A stretch of 64,000 nt of DNA from contig NZ_CP110396.1 in assembly GCF_029910215.1 (NCBI RefSeq), positions 1,798,001-1,862,000 on the forward strand, in the 5' to 3' direction. Under the pieces are notes generated by a model, which worked only from the letters and a program-made list of their open reading frames with translations, was not told where the DNA came from and ran no database searches. Position numbers and translations under genes: made by a program. Origin of the DNA: Paraburkholderia sp. D15. Lineage in GTDB: Bacteria > Pseudomonadota > Gammaproteobacteria > Burkholderiales > Burkholderiaceae. Each line of letters starts with the position of its first letter. The stretch's first letter is position 1. Of this stretch, positions 36,804-46,009 are shown in pieces.

Positions 36804-37769
36804 TTACATCGTGATCACAACCCGGCCGCGCGTGCCGGCGGCCACTGCCGCATACGCATCGCGAGCGCGTTCGAGCGGGAAGGTCTGCGCGATGACTGGC
36901 GCCGTCAGATTGCCGCTCTCGAAGCCCTCCACCAGCGCCGTCATCAACGGCGCCGAATCCGCGACACCAAGCTTCGCGCTATCCACGCCGAGCAACTGCG
37001 TCTCGTTGTGATAGAAGTCGATCACGTCGAATTCGACGCGGCGCTTGCCCGTGCTGCTGATTTCCAGCACCCGGCCGCGCCGTTTCGCGAGACTCAGCGC
37101 GGTTTCGAACGCGACCCCGCCGACGCTGTCGTACACCACGTCCGCGCCTGCGCCGCCGGTCAGCGCGCGCACGCGTTCGGCGGCGTGTTCGTCGAACGGC
37201 ACGTAGTCGTCGAGCAGGCGCCCGGCGGGCGTTTGCGGATCCAGCGGATGACGGTCGATCGCGATCACGCGCGCGCCGCGCGCCTTGGCGATCTGCACCA
37301 CCGCGCCGCCGACGCCGCCGCCCGCGCCGATCACCGCGATGGTTTCACCCGCTTGCAGATGCGCGTACTCGACTGTGCCGAGCCAGGCGACCACGAAGTT
37401 CACGCCGATCGCCGAGGCTTCCGCGTGGCTCAGCGTCGACGGCTTGCGCGACAGCGCGGCGAGCGGGATCTTGATGAACTCGGCGTGCGTGCCGTCGCGC
37501 GTGAAGCCGATGTCGCCGCCGGTGCCCCACACCTCGGCGCCGAGCCAGGCTTGCGGACCGTCCACCACCACGCCGCTGAAGTCGCGGCCCGGCGTGCGGG
37601 GCAGCGCGGTGTGTTCGAAATGGCCGGAGACGTTCTTGACATCGCTCGGGTTGACCGAGGCCGCCTTGATCTGCACGACGGCGCTGTCGGCGTCCGCCTG
37701 CAGGGCGGGCAGGGTGACGTAGTCGAGGACGTCGGGCGTGCCGAAAGACGTGAATTGAATGGCTTTCAT
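36804..37769 (-). CDS. NADPH-dependent zinc-less alcohol dehydrogenase / quinone oxidoreductase
   Basis: 321-residue medium-chain reductase of the quinone-oxidoreductase type. N-terminal GroES-like half (MKAIQFTSFGTPDVLDYVTL, NPSDVKNVSG, PRTPGRDFSGVVVDGP) and a Rossmann half with AVIGAGGGVGGAVVQIAKARG and GADVVYDSVGG. No structural/catalytic Zn-Cys cluster is visible, as expected for this subgroup. Start ATG 37769 has a GGAG site eight bases upstream; longer frame upstream overlaps the AraC gene and is rejected. The AraC regulator gene just upstream on the same strand (77 bp between) is the likely controller. Confidence 0.87.
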   Translation of the reverse strand: MKAIQFTSFGTPDVLDYVTLPALQADADSAVVQIKAASVNPSDVKNVSGHFEHTALPRTPGRDFSGVVVDGPQAWLGAEVWGTGGDIGFTRDGTHAEFIKIPLAALSRKPSTLSHAEASAIGVNFVVAWLGTVEYAHLQAGETIAVIGAGGGVGGAVVQIAKARGARVIAIDRHPLDPQTPAGRLLDDYVPFDEHAAERVRALTGGAGADVVYDSVGGVAFETALSLAKRRGRVLEISSTGKRRVEFDVIDFYHNETQLLGVDSAKLGVADSAPLMTALVEGFESGNLTAPVIAQTFPLERARDAYAAVAAGTRGRVVITM

Positions 37770-37846
37770 CGCGGGATGCTCCTGTTGGGTCGGGGACCGC
37801 CGGTGCAGCGGATTGAGAGCAAGTTTAGTTGGCCGGTATGAAGGCG

Positions 37847-38689
37847 TCAGGACAAAGACTTTCGAATTTCGGACTTTCCATCCCCCAACGTGCTCTTCGC
37901 GTCGAACCCCGTCGGCGCCGCCCCCAGTTCCCGCCGGAACATATCGCTGAAGCTGCTCGGCTGGAACCCCAGCTCCCGCGCGATACGGCTCACCGGCCGC
38001 CCTTCGGCGAGTCCCGAGACGGCCACCGCCAGTTGCACCTGACGCCGCCACTCGGCGAAGCCCACGCCCAGTTCGCGCGTGAAGAGCCGCGCGAGGGTCC
38101 GCACGCTCGCGCCCACCGACGCCGCATGCTGCTCGAAGCTGATCGCGATCGACGGGTTGTCGATCACCGCGCGGCACAGCGCATCGAGACGCCGGTCCGA
38201 CGCGTCCGGCAGCGCGATGCGCAGCGATGAGCGCGGCGCGCGCGCCAGCTCCAGCACGGCGAGGCGGTAGGCGGCTTCGAGATAGGCGTCGGCGCCGGTC
38301 GGCGTGCGCTCCTGTTCCGCGATCGATGCGATCAGCTCGCGCAGCAGACCGTTCACTTCGAGCACGTCGCTGCGATGGCTCAAGTGACCGACGTTGCGTT
38401 CGTGGAAGTAGAGATTGCGCATCTCCACGTCGCTCATCATGTGGATGGAATGCGGGGTGCCGCCAGGCAACCAGACCGCGCGCTGCGGCGGCACCACCAG
38501 CGCCTCGCGGCCGACCTCGACCCACATCACGCCGGACACCGCGTACAGCACCTGCGCCCACGTATGCGAGTGCGGCTCGATCCGCAGCCCGCGCGGGTAG
38601 CGCCGCGCGAGCGCGCTGGCGCCGGCGGCATCACGGAGTTCAGGCGGGCGGGCTTTCGGCACGGCGGTCAGGGGCGGCTCGGGCCGCAC
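37847..38689 (-). CDS. AraC-family transcriptional regulator
   Basis: 280 residues. The N-terminal cupin-type sensor (RIEPHSHTWAQVLYAVSGVMWVEV, with LPGGTPHSIHMMSDVEMR) is followed by a double helix-turn-helix: SVGASVRTLARLFTRELGV and GRPVSRIARELGFQPSSFSDMFRRELGAAP, the latter the classical AraC signature. Probably binds a small ligand and regulates the oxidoreductase encoded downstream or a distant target. The start is GTG 38689, chosen by the length of the sensor; no strong ribosome site is seen. Confidence 0.85.
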   Translation of the reverse strand: MRPEPPLTAVPKARPPELRDAAGASALARRYPRGLRIEPHSHTWAQVLYAVSGVMWVEVGREALVVPPQRAVWLPGGTPHSIHMMSDVEMRNLYFHERNVGHLSHRSDVLEVNGLLRELIASIAEQERTPTGADAYLEAAYRLAVLELARAPRSSLRIALPDASDRRLDALCRAVIDNPSIAISFEQHAASVGASVRTLARLFTRELGVGFAEWRRQVQLAVAVSGLAEGRPVSRIARELGFQPSSFSDMFRRELGAAPTGFDAKSTLGDGKSEIRKSLS

Positions 38690-38807
38690 AGAGCGGATCG
38701 GCGTCGCGAATCGATGTCGCGCGTTGGCGTCACGGGTCGGCGTCGCGGATCAGGGTCGCGGACCATGGCGGTCCGTGTGCGAAGCATAGCGTGAGACGCT
38801 TGCTGCG

Positions 38808-39752
38808 TCAGGTGCGATGACCCATCGAGAGCAGCAGTAACGAGAGCGTCGCGATCGATCCGACCGTCGACAGCAGAATGGTCCGCGACGTGATGTGCGC
38901 TTCACGCCGATAGAACTCGGCGAGCATGAACGGCCCGGTGCCGGTGGGCAGCGCGGCCAGCACCACCGCCATCTCGACCAGCGCGGGCGAGAGCTTGAAC
39001 ACGCAGGCCGCGAGCCACCAGGTGAGCGCGGGTTGCAGCACGAGTTTCACGCCGGTCAGCAGCAGCGAAATGCCGTGTGCGCCGCTGTCGGACGGACGCC
39101 TCTCGGCGAGGAACAACCCGAGGCTCACGAGCGCGCAGGGACTTGCCGCGCCGCTCAGCAGCTTGAGAAACGTCTGCGCGCTGGCCGGCATCGCGACATG
39201 CAGGCCCGCCATCAGCATGCCCGCGATCGGCGACACGATCAGGGGATTGCGCGCCAGTGAACCCAGCACCTTCAAACCGAGCTTGTGGGGCGTGCGCTCG
39301 GTCTGCAGGCCGATCTCGATCAGCACGATCGCGAACGCGAACAGCACGCACGCGACGAGGATCGTGGCGATCGTGGTCGGCGTCAAACTGGCTGGGCCGA
39401 ACGCGATCAGCGCGAGCGGAAAGCCGATATAGCCGGTATTCGGATACGAGGCCGCGATCGCATCGACGCTGGCATCGGCCAGATGCCGGCCGTTCAGCAA
39501 ACGCAACGCGAGGATCAGCACGAACACGGCGGCGCACGCGATCGAGAATGTCGCGACGAATGCAGGTTGGTACAACTGCTCCCACGTGGCGCGCGCCATC
39601 GTGTCGAACAGCAACGCGGGCAGCGCGAGCCAGACCACGAAACGGTTCAGCTCCGACGCGGAGTTCGGGCCGAGCACGCCGCGCCGCCGGCAGGCGAAGC
39701 CCGCGAAGATCAAACCGAACACGGGGAGCAGGATTTCGAGGGTGGCTAACAT
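38808..39752 (-). CDS. AEC-family transporter
   Basis: Auxin-efflux-carrier (AEC) family inner-membrane permease of 314 residues, with ~10 spans. MLATLEILLPVFGLIFAGFA is the usual first span, and the central N-x-G-Y motif is seen as YPNTGYIGFPLALIAFG. Long internal spans LARNPLIVSPIAGMLMAGLH and PALTWWLAACVFKL follow. Members move malonate or other dicarboxylates/anions; substrate not predictable. ATG 39752 fits the first span; the open frame beyond it is not supported. The LysR gene is divergent (121 bp), likely its regulator. Confidence 0.87.
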   Translation of the reverse strand: MLATLEILLPVFGLIFAGFACRRRGVLGPNSASELNRFVVWLALPALLFDTMARATWEQLYQPAFVATFSIACAAVFVLILALRLLNGRHLADASVDAIAASYPNTGYIGFPLALIAFGPASLTPTTIATILVACVLFAFAIVLIEIGLQTERTPHKLGLKVLGSLARNPLIVSPIAGMLMAGLHVAMPASAQTFLKLLSGAASPCALVSLGLFLAERRPSDSGAHGISLLLTGVKLVLQPALTWWLAACVFKLSPALVEMAVVLAALPTGTGPFMLAEFYRREAHITSRTILLSTVGSIATLSLLLLSMGHRT

Positions 39753-39873
39753 CGGTAAAAGCAGGTTGAGCGGGCAGGAGGATGCGCCAGCGTAGTGGCT
39801 TGCGTTGATACAATCCAATACTGTTTTTCGAGTTCGACGATACCTTTTTTGCATCGTCAATCAGGATGGGCAC

Positions 39874-40851
39874 ATGGTGATCGATATCAAGCCGCTACGC
39901 TACTTCGTGACGCTGGCCGAAACGCGTCATTTCGGCCGCGCGGCGGCGCGTCTGAATCTGTCGCAGCCGCCGTTGAGCCGGCAGCTGGCGGCACTGGAGA
40001 CGAGCCTCGGCGTCACGTTGATCGAGCGCAGTCCGCGCAGCGTGACGCTGACCGCGGCGGGCGAGCGTTTTTATGCGGACGCGAAAGCGATCCTCGCCTC
40101 GCTCGATCAGGCGGTGAGCAACGCGCAGGCGGCGGCGCACGGCGACGCGGGCAAACTCGCGATCGGCTTCACGATGTGCGCGGCGTATAGCGTCGTGCCC
40201 GGCTACGCGCGCGTGTTCGGCGCCGCGTATCCCGATGTCGCGCTGAATCTGCGCGAGGTCGTGTCGAACGATCTTGCCGCGCAGGTACTCGCCGGGCAGA
40301 TCGACGCCGCGATCATGTTTCCGAACGTGCCCGACAAGGGGCTCGCCACGCGCACGATTCTCAGCGAGCCGCTGTGCGTGGCGCTGTCGCGTCGTCATCC
40401 GCGCGCGCGGGCGCGGCGTCTGAAGATCGCGCAGCTCGCCGGCGAGCCGTTCGTGCTGGCGTCCACGGAAGTCGCGCCGAGTTTGCGCGCGACCATCCTC
40501 GATCATTGCCGCTCGGGCGGCTTCGAGCCGGATGTGCGTTTCGAAGTGCAGTTGCAGCAGACCGTGTTGAGTCTCGTGGACGAGGGCGTGGGCGTCGCGC
40601 TGGTGCCGGCGTCGATGCGCAAGGCGCAACTGGCGGGCGTGGTGTTCAGACCGCTCGTCGATGCGCCGCTGATCGAGCAGGTGCTCGCGTGGTCGCCGGC
40701 GAATCGCAATCCGTGTCTGGCGCGGTTTCTCGAGTTGGCGTGGGGGCCGGCTGTGTCAGACCCGCAGCTAGTTAAGGTTGAAGGTGGGTCAGCGGCGGGG
40801 CGGCGGGCTTGTTTGATTCGTCGTCCGGATAGCGCAGCGCGTCCTGCCTGA
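39874..40851 (+). CDS. LysR-family transcriptional regulator (divergent to AEC transporter)
   Basis: 325-residue LysR regulator of the CatR/BenM type: PLRYFVTLAETRHFGRAAAR, LSQPPLSRQLAALE and a C-terminal effector domain with VVSNDLAAQVLAGQIDAAIM. ATG 39874 follows AGGA by seven bases. It probably controls the divergent AEC carrier gene in response to an organic acid. The last ~27 codons overlap the convergent membrane-protein gene by 80 bp, a long overlap; the LysR tail after ELAWGPA is non-conserved (VSDPQLVKVEGG...), so a read-through extension is likely. Confidence 0.88.
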   Translation: MVIDIKPLRYFVTLAETRHFGRAAARLNLSQPPLSRQLAALETSLGVTLIERSPRSVTLTAAGERFYADAKAILASLDQAVSNAQAAAHGDAGKLAIGFTMCAAYSVVPGYARVFGAAYPDVALNLREVVSNDLAAQVLAGQIDAAIMFPNVPDKGLATRTILSEPLCVALSRRHPRARARRLKIAQLAGEPFVLASTEVAPSLRATILDHCRSGGFEPDVRFEVQLQQTVLSLVDEGVGVALVPASMRKAQLAGVVFRPLVDAPLIEQVLAWSPANRNPCLARFLELAWGPAVSDPQLVKVEGGSAAGRRACLIRRPDSAARPA

Positions 40852-41446
40852 TGAGCCGGCGGCGCCAGAAGGTCCATGCGGTCAGCGCGGCGTAGACCGT
40901 GTAGCGCACCGCTTCCGAGCCGATCGCCGCGCGCGGATCGTTCGGCCATTGCCAGACGATCAGCACCCGCACGACGTTCTCGCCGATCATGCCGATGCCC
41001 CACACGAGCGTCATCAAGCGGATCGAGGCGGCGAGCATGGGACGCTCGCGCCAGTGCCGCTCGAAGCTCGCGGCGCCGAGCGGGTCTTCGCGCACCATCG
41101 TCGAGCGGGCGAGGTAAAACACCAGCGGCCGTCGCAACGCGAGCGACGCCAGGAACACGACGCCGATCGCGGCCGACACCATCGGATCTTCGAGCGCGCG
41201 CGTCTCGGGATTGTGGCTGACGGCGGTAACGGGAATCGCCAGCGCGATGCCGGCGAGCACCATCGCGCTGAGCGCATCGAAATGGCGATGCCGCAGCAGA
41301 TCCCAACTCATCCACGCGAGCAGCGGCAATGCCGAGGCGATCAACGCGCCGGGCAGGCCCCAGTGCGGCAAGGCGAGCCGGTAGACGAGCCAGGGGAGGG
41401 CCACGTTGACGACGAGTGCGGTGAGGTAGCGCGGGCGGAGTTTCAT
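40772..41446 (-). CDS. VC0807-like membrane protein
   Basis: About 224 residues, with at least five hydrophobic spans (LVVNVALPWLVYRLALP, LPGALIASALPLLAWM, LSAMVLAGIALAIPVTAV, AAIGVVFLASLALRRPLVFY and VRYTVYAALTAWTFW). The FYLARSTMVREDPL and FERHWRERP segment after span 4 is typical of the VC0807-type family (related to septation/permease-like proteins) of unknown function. ATG 41446 is used; an in-frame ATG at 41473 adds nine residues. Its 3' end overlaps the LysR gene on the opposite strand. Confidence 0.72.
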   Translation of the reverse strand: MKLRPRYLTALVVNVALPWLVYRLALPHWGLPGALIASALPLLAWMSWDLLRHRHFDALSAMVLAGIALAIPVTAVSHNPETRALEDPMVSAAIGVVFLASLALRRPLVFYLARSTMVREDPLGAASFERHWRERPMLAASIRLMTLVWGIGMIGENVVRVLIVWQWPNDPRAAIGSEAVRYTVYAALTAWTFWRRRLIRQDALRYPDDESNKPAAPPLTHLQP

Positions 41447-41687
41447 GAGCCAGGCCTTCGGGTGCGAGACCATGATGTTCGACGGCACTTCGAATGCGCC
41501 GGTGCGTCGTATCGAGCGCTTGCGACGCGGTTCGACGAGTGTAGGGCGAAGCCTGCTCACATGCTACCGTGCGCCGTGCGTAACGAGACCACGGTCGCCC
41601 GTGCGAACGAACCTGGCGAATGAAAAATCTGCGATGATCGAACGCACTTCAATCCGCGCGTCGTCACCCAACCGCTCGCACGTTCTC

Positions 41688-42233
41688 ATGACCTCTCTGT
41701 CCACCCCACCTACCCTCCTCACCACCGCCCGCCTGACCCTCACCCCGCACACCCCCGCCGATTTCCTCGACAGTTACGCGATGTGGTCCGATCCCGAGGT
41801 GATCCGCTACATCGGCGGCAAGCCGTTCACGCGGGAGGAGGTGTGGGCGCGTCTGCTCCGCTACGCCGGACACTGGGCGCTGCTCGGCTACGGCTACTGG
41901 GTGGTGCGGGACAAGGAGAGCGGCCGTTTCCTCGGCGAAGTCGGTCTTGCCGACTATCACCGGGAAATCGAACCGTCGCTGCTGGGGACGCCCGAAATGG
42001 GCTGGGCGCTGGACCCGGCCGGGCACGGCCGCGGCTACGCGACCGAAGCGGTGCTGGCCGCACTCGCGTGGGCCGATCTGAAGTGGCCCGGCAAGGACAC
42101 CGTCTGCATCATCGCGCCGGAAAACCAGCCGTCGCTGCGGGTCGCGCACAAGTGCGGCTACCGCGAGCGACTGCGTACGACCTACAAAGGCAATCCGACT
42201 ATCGTGCTGCGTCGAACGCCTGACGCGAGTTGA
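41688..42233 (+). CDS. GNAT family N-acetyltransferase (RimJ/L-like)
   Basis: 181 residues of the ribosomal-protein-acetyltransferase-like (RimJ/RimL) branch: LLTTARLTLTPHTPADFLDS, YIGGKPFTREEVWARLL, GRFLGEVGLADYHREI and an acetyl-CoA loop in GWALDPAGHGRGYATEAV. The C-terminal PENQPSLRVAHKCGYRERL is canonical. ATG 41688 chosen; ATG 41634 is an alternative. Its 3' end overlaps the following convergent GNAT gene by 35 bp. Confidence 0.86.
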   Translation: MTSLSTPPTLLTTARLTLTPHTPADFLDSYAMWSDPEVIRYIGGKPFTREEVWARLLRYAGHWALLGYGYWVVRDKESGRFLGEVGLADYHREIEPSLLGTPEMGWALDPAGHGRGYATEAVLAALAWADLKWPGKDTVCIIAPENQPSLRVAHKCGYRERLRTTYKGNPTIVLRRTPDAS

Positions 42234-42948
42234 GCCGTTCGCGTGCGACCAGATCGACGAGCTTGTCGATCTGCTGCCCTTGCGCGTCGAAATTGGCGGC
42301 GTCGAGCCAACGCGTGTAGCTCGTGCGCAGCGCCGGCCATTCGCCGTCGATCACCGAGAACCACGCGGTGTCGCGATTGCGCTGGTGATACACGATCGCC
42401 TGACGGAAGATGCCCTCGAAGGTGAAGCCGTAACGCGACGCGGCGGCGCGCGACGGACCGTTCAGCGAATCGCACTTCCACTCGAAACGCCGGTAGCCGA
42501 GCACGTCGAAAACCTGCGTCATCAGCAGGAACATCGCTTCGGTGGCGACGCGCGTGCGCTTCAGGCGTGGCGAATACGTGACGTGCCCCACTTCGATCAC
42601 GCCGTTCACCCGGTCGATGCGCATCAGCGCCAGCGTCCCCACCGCCTTGCCGGTCGCCAGATCGATCACCGCGTGGTGCAGCGGATCGGGCGACGCGGCC
42701 ATGCGCGTCAAGTGCTCGCGATAGGCTTCGAGGCTGTCGAACGGGCCGACGTTCAGATAGGTCCAGTCGCGCGCATCGGCGGCCGAGCTGTACGCTTCGT
42801 AGAGATCCGCCGCATGACGTTCGACGTCGACCGGTTCGATCCGGCAATACTGGCCGGTGAGCGGCGCGCGGCCGGGCGCCTGCGCGCCTGTCCAGTTCAG
42901 CACGGGCGCGCCGATGGGCTGCTCGAACTCGTTGCGTCTGGGTTCCAT
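42199..42948 (-). CDS. GNAT family N-acetyltransferase (RimJ/L-like)
   Basis: About 249 residues. The RimJ/RimL-like fold is seen in GQYCRIEPVDVERHAADLYE, EYREH-type helix (DSLEAYREHLTRM), GTLALMRIDRVNGVIEVGHV, and the RYGFTFEGIFRQAIVYHQRNRDT segment. The acetyl-CoA region is SPRLKRTRVATEAMFLLM. AGGAG lies seven bases before ATG 42948; a GTG one codon earlier is possible. Substrate unknown. Divergent from the MocR regulator gene (148 bp), and overlaps the convergent GNAT by 35 bp. Confidence 0.85.
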   Translation of the reverse strand: MEPRRNEFEQPIGAPVLNWTGAQAPGRAPLTGQYCRIEPVDVERHAADLYEAYSSAADARDWTYLNVGPFDSLEAYREHLTRMAASPDPLHHAVIDLATGKAVGTLALMRIDRVNGVIEVGHVTYSPRLKRTRVATEAMFLLMTQVFDVLGYRRFEWKCDSLNGPSRAAASRYGFTFEGIFRQAIVYHQRNRDTAWFSVIDGEWPALRTSYTRWLDAANFDAQGQQIDKLVDLVARERLNSRQAFDAAR

Positions 42949-43096
42949 CACTGTTCTCCTGTCTATCCGATCGATACGGGGTGGCGATTCATGGCTGGGT
43001 AGGCTCGTGCGCGCGATGCCGATGAAATAGGACGATACGGCAAACGTGGTATGTTAAAAAGATCCACGATCGAACCATTTCATAGGTCCAGCTACG

Positions 43097-44653
43097 ATGA
43101 TCGAGATCATTGGGCCGCTCACCGATCCGGCGGCGGCGAGCGCCATCAACCCGGTGAATCCGGCGAATCCACACGCGGGCGCGGGCGGCAACGGCGCTCA
43201 GGCCGGCAAGCCAGTGCCGCTGCAAAAACAGCTGATCGACCGGTTGCAGCAGGCGATTCTCTCCGGCCGTCTGCCGGCGAATTCCCCGCTGCCCTCGTCG
43301 CGCGTGCTGGCGGCCGAGATGGGCGTGTCGCGCAACACTGTGGTGATCGCCTACGAGCATCTGGCCGCCGTCGGCTTTATCGTCGCCGACAGGAAGGGCA
43401 CGCGCGTGAGTCCGCTGTCCAGCCCGGCCGCACGCGGCGAACCGGCGACCCCCGCCGCCGCGCCCGAGGTCGCGTACGCGACGCGCGTCGGCCAGTTCAC
43501 CGCTACGCGGACCCACGTCGACAACACGTTTCCGATGACGCCGGGCACGCCCGCGCTGGACCGCTTCCCGCTGAACGTCTGGCGCCGCGCGCTCGAACGG
43601 TCGCTGGAGCGCGCGCTGCCGCTGACGCTCGGCTACGGCGCCCCGGCCGGCGAGCCGGCGCTGCGCGACGCGATCGCCGCGCATCTGCGGATGGCGCGCG
43701 GCGTGCGCTGCGACGGCGAGCAGGTGGTGATTACCGAGGGCGCGCAGGAGGCGCTGAACCTGTGCGTGCGCCTGCTCACCAATCCCGGCGACGTCGCGTG
43801 GGTCGAGGACCCCGGCTATCGCGGCGCGAAGGCCGCGTTCAACGTCGGCGATCTGCGCACCGTGCCGGTTCCCGTCGACGCCGAAGGCATCGCCGTGCCG
43901 CCTGGCGCGTGGGCCGATCCGCCGAAGCTGATCTACACGTCGCCCGCGCACCAGTATCCGACCGGCGCGGTGCTCTCGGTGGCGCGACGTCTGGAGCTGA
44001 TCGCGCAGGCGCGCCGCTGCGGCGCCTGGTTGATCGAGGACGACTACGACGGCGAGTTCCGCCACACCGGCGAGCCGATCGCCAGCATGCAGGGCCTCGT
44101 CGACGACGCGCCGGTGCTCTACGTCGGCTCGTTCAGCAAGACGATGTTCCCGGCGCTGCGCATCGGCTTCGTGGTGCTGCCGCGAGCGATCGCCAGGCAG
44201 TCGGCGGTGGCGGTGCAGGAGATGCTGCGCGGCGGGCATCGGCTGGAGCAGATCGCGCTCGCGCATTTCATCGACAGTGGCGAATTCGGGCGGCACCTCG
44301 GGCGCATGCGGCGGCTGTACCGCGAGCGTCAGCAGGCATTGCGCGACGCGCTCAACGCGCATTTCGCGCCCGCCGAGATTCTCGGCGGCAACTGCGGCAT
44401 GCATTTGACGCTGCGTCTGCCGCCCGCGATCGACGATCGCGCGCTAGCGGCCGGAGCCGTCGCCAAAGGGCTCAATCCGCGCGCGCTGTCCAGTTTCGCG
44501 TTGCGGCCGCAACCGCGCACGAACGGCCTTGTGATCGGTTACGGCAGCACGCCCGGCGAACGCCTGACGCCCGCGGTGCGCGTGCTGGCGGCGCTCGCGG
44601 CCGAGCTGGACGGCGTGCCGCGGCAAACGACTTCGTCCCGGCATCGCGTGTAA
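43097..44653 (+). CDS. MocR-family regulator (GntR DNA-binding fused to aminotransferase domain)
   Basis: 518 residues. N-terminal GntR winged helix (PLQKQLIDRLQQAILSGRLP, LPSSRVLAAEMGVSRNTVV) is followed by a fold-type I aminotransferase-like domain. PLP is likely bound at Lys in SFSKTMFPALRIGF; LIEDDYDGEFRH and APGNPAYR-like YTSPAHQYPTGAVLS also match. MocR proteins use the PLP cofactor to sense amines or amino acids and typically control the divergent gene, which here is a GNAT enzyme. Residues 14-36 form an unusual Ala/Gly/Asn-rich insert at the start. Confidence 0.88.
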   Translation: MIEIIGPLTDPAAASAINPVNPANPHAGAGGNGAQAGKPVPLQKQLIDRLQQAILSGRLPANSPLPSSRVLAAEMGVSRNTVVIAYEHLAAVGFIVADRKGTRVSPLSSPAARGEPATPAAAPEVAYATRVGQFTATRTHVDNTFPMTPGTPALDRFPLNVWRRALERSLERALPLTLGYGAPAGEPALRDAIAAHLRMARGVRCDGEQVVITEGAQEALNLCVRLLTNPGDVAWVEDPGYRGAKAAFNVGDLRTVPVPVDAEGIAVPPGAWADPPKLIYTSPAHQYPTGAVLSVARRLELIAQARRCGAWLIEDDYDGEFRHTGEPIASMQGLVDDAPVLYVGSFSKTMFPALRIGFVVLPRAIARQSAVAVQEMLRGGHRLEQIALAHFIDSGEFGRHLGRMRRLYRERQQALRDALNAHFAPAEILGGNCGMHLTLRLPPAIDDRALAAGAVAKGLNPRALSSFALRPQPRTNGLVIGYGSTPGERLTPAVRVLAALAAELDGVPRQTTSSRHRV

Positions 44654-44888
44654 GTTTTTACGTTTGTCCGGGTGGCCCATGTCGCGCTATCGTGTCGCCT
44701 ATGCGTGGCGAAATCCGTCGGCCGGAGGCCGGCGCAGACGCCCGCAGCCCGTGCCCAGCGCGCCGCACCGCAACATCGCGCGGCAGGCGAAGCGCGCTGG
44801 CCGGGCCGCTTCCGGGCCGCCGTCGGCCCGGGCATGAAGCATGCCTTTGTTGTGGTTATCTATGACGATCTATCCGACCGGAGACGAC

Positions 44889-45221
44889 ATGAAGGAAATC
44901 GAACCGACCCCGTGGTTTGAGCTTGCCGCCCACACTCCCGTGCGCGAAGGCTGGTACGAGGTGCAATTGACGAGCGGGGACACGGCTTTCGCCAAATTCG
45001 GCGAAGGCGTCTGGACCGAGAAACCGTTGCTGGTCTTCACGCACTGGCGCGGGCTGTCCGCCGATCCGTCGAAAGCGGCCGAAGGCGAGGCCGAGTCGAT
45101 CGGCGCCGAAGCCACCGCGGCCCAAGGCGTGCGCGCCGCGTGGAACGCGTTCTTCCCGGGCCTCGGCGAAGAACAGCACAAACCGCTGGACGCGGTGCCC
45201 AACGGCAAGGCGCCGCACTAA
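44889..45221 (+). CDS. Hypothetical protein
   Basis: 110 residues from ATG 44889 (GGAG five bases upstream). No domain recognised. The first half looks like a beta-sandwich or WW-like segment (YEVQLTSGDTAFAKFGEGVW, PLLVFTHWRGLSAD), the rest is Ala/Glu-rich (AAEGEAESIGAEATAAQGV). Followed by a good intrinsic terminator 30 bp after its stop, supporting a real transcription unit. A 235-bp gap separates it from the MocR gene. Confidence 0.65.
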   Translation: MKEIEPTPWFELAAHTPVREGWYEVQLTSGDTAFAKFGEGVWTEKPLLVFTHWRGLSADPSKAAEGEAESIGAEATAAQGVRAAWNAFFPGLGEEQHKPLDAVPNGKAPH

Positions 45222-45251
45222 GCATTCACGCCTGACGTGCCAGAAAGACCA

Positions 45252-45287
45252 AAGCGGCGGCCCGCGTGACGGGTCGCCGCTTTTTTT
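45252..45287 (+). terminator. Intrinsic terminator
   Basis: AAGCGGCGGCCCG (45252-45264) pairs with CGGGTCGCCGCTT (45270-45282) with one G-T pair and a five-base loop; seven Ts follow from 45281. It terminates the plus-strand hypothetical gene whose stop is 30 bp upstream. Confidence 0.88.
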
Positions 45288-45354
45288 ACGTCTGATGACA
45301 AATGGGTGGCGAGCGTCGCGCGGTGTGTCTCTATCAGCCGCGCCCGCCGTCGAC

Positions 45355-45840
45355 TCACTCGACGCCTTCGGCAAACGCCTTGAGCGCCTCCCCCGCCAAC
45401 CGGTAGCGCACCCATTCGCTCTGCGCGCTCGCGCCGATCGACTCGTAAAAGCCGATCGCCGGTTCGTTCCAGTCGAGCACGCTCCATTCGAAACGTCCGC
45501 AGCCGCTTTCGCACGCAATCTGCGCGAGGTGGCGCAGCATCCGTTTGCCCGCGCCGCTGCCGCGCGCGGCCGGCGAGATGTACAGATCTTCCAGGTAAAG
45601 CCCGTGCTTGCCGAGCCACGTCGAGTACGAGTGGAAGTACACGGCGAAGCCGATCGGCTCGCCGTTCATTTCGCAGATCAACGCCTTCGCGGTGGAAGTC
45701 TCGGAGAACAGGCTCGTTTCGATGTCCGCGACGCAAGCCACGACTTCGTGCTCCGCCTTCTCGTAGATCGCGAGTTCGGTGATGAAGCGCAGGATCAGCG
45801 CAGCGTCGGCCGCGTGGGCGCGGCGAATGTGGATAGTCAA
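45355..45840 (-). CDS. GNAT family N-acetyltransferase (diamine/SSAT-like)
   Basis: 161 residues of the spermidine/spermine (SSAT) type of GNAT: IHIRRAHAADAALILRFITE, KHGLYLEDLYISPAARGSGAG (diagnostic GLYLEDLY plus the acetyl-CoA loop) and FEWSVLDWNEPAIGFYESIGA. This subfamily acetylates polyamines or small diamines/amino acids; the substrate is not certain. No operon partner. Its start faces the threonyl-tRNA synthetase leader region. Confidence 0.88.
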   Translation of the reverse strand: MTIHIRRAHAADAALILRFITELAIYEKAEHEVVACVADIETSLFSETSTAKALICEMNGEPIGFAVYFHSYSTWLGKHGLYLEDLYISPAARGSGAGKRMLRHLAQIACESGCGRFEWSVLDWNEPAIGFYESIGASAQSEWVRYRLAGEALKAFAEGVE

Positions 45841-45973
45841 GATGAAGTGCTCGCTCGGGTGAAAAGGGACCGGCGTTTTACGAGGACACGTCGGCTGCGA
45901 ATCGGATCGCTATCGTAGCGTCGATCGCTTCGCATTGGCCAGTTGCATGAACCACTTTTCCGCGCGATGACGA

Positions 45974-46001
45974 TTGACGCATCGTGTCCCGATCGTTTAC
46001 T
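45974..46001 (+). promoter_or_regulatory. Candidate sigma-70 promoter of the thr leader
   Basis: TTGACG (45974-45979), a 16-bp spacer and TTTACT (45996-46001) resemble -35/-10 boxes. The predicted start would fall at about 46008, only a couple of bases before the leader ATG, so the leader could be translated nearly leaderless. Pattern only; not verified. Confidence 0.4.
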
Positions 46002-46009
46002 GTCGATGC

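Noticed and set aside
36804..38561. A 585-codon minus-strand frame that would fuse the quinone oxidoreductase to an N-terminal part of ~264 residues
   Set aside because: The extra part overlaps the AraC gene in another frame; ATG 37769 has a ribosome site and the standard family start.
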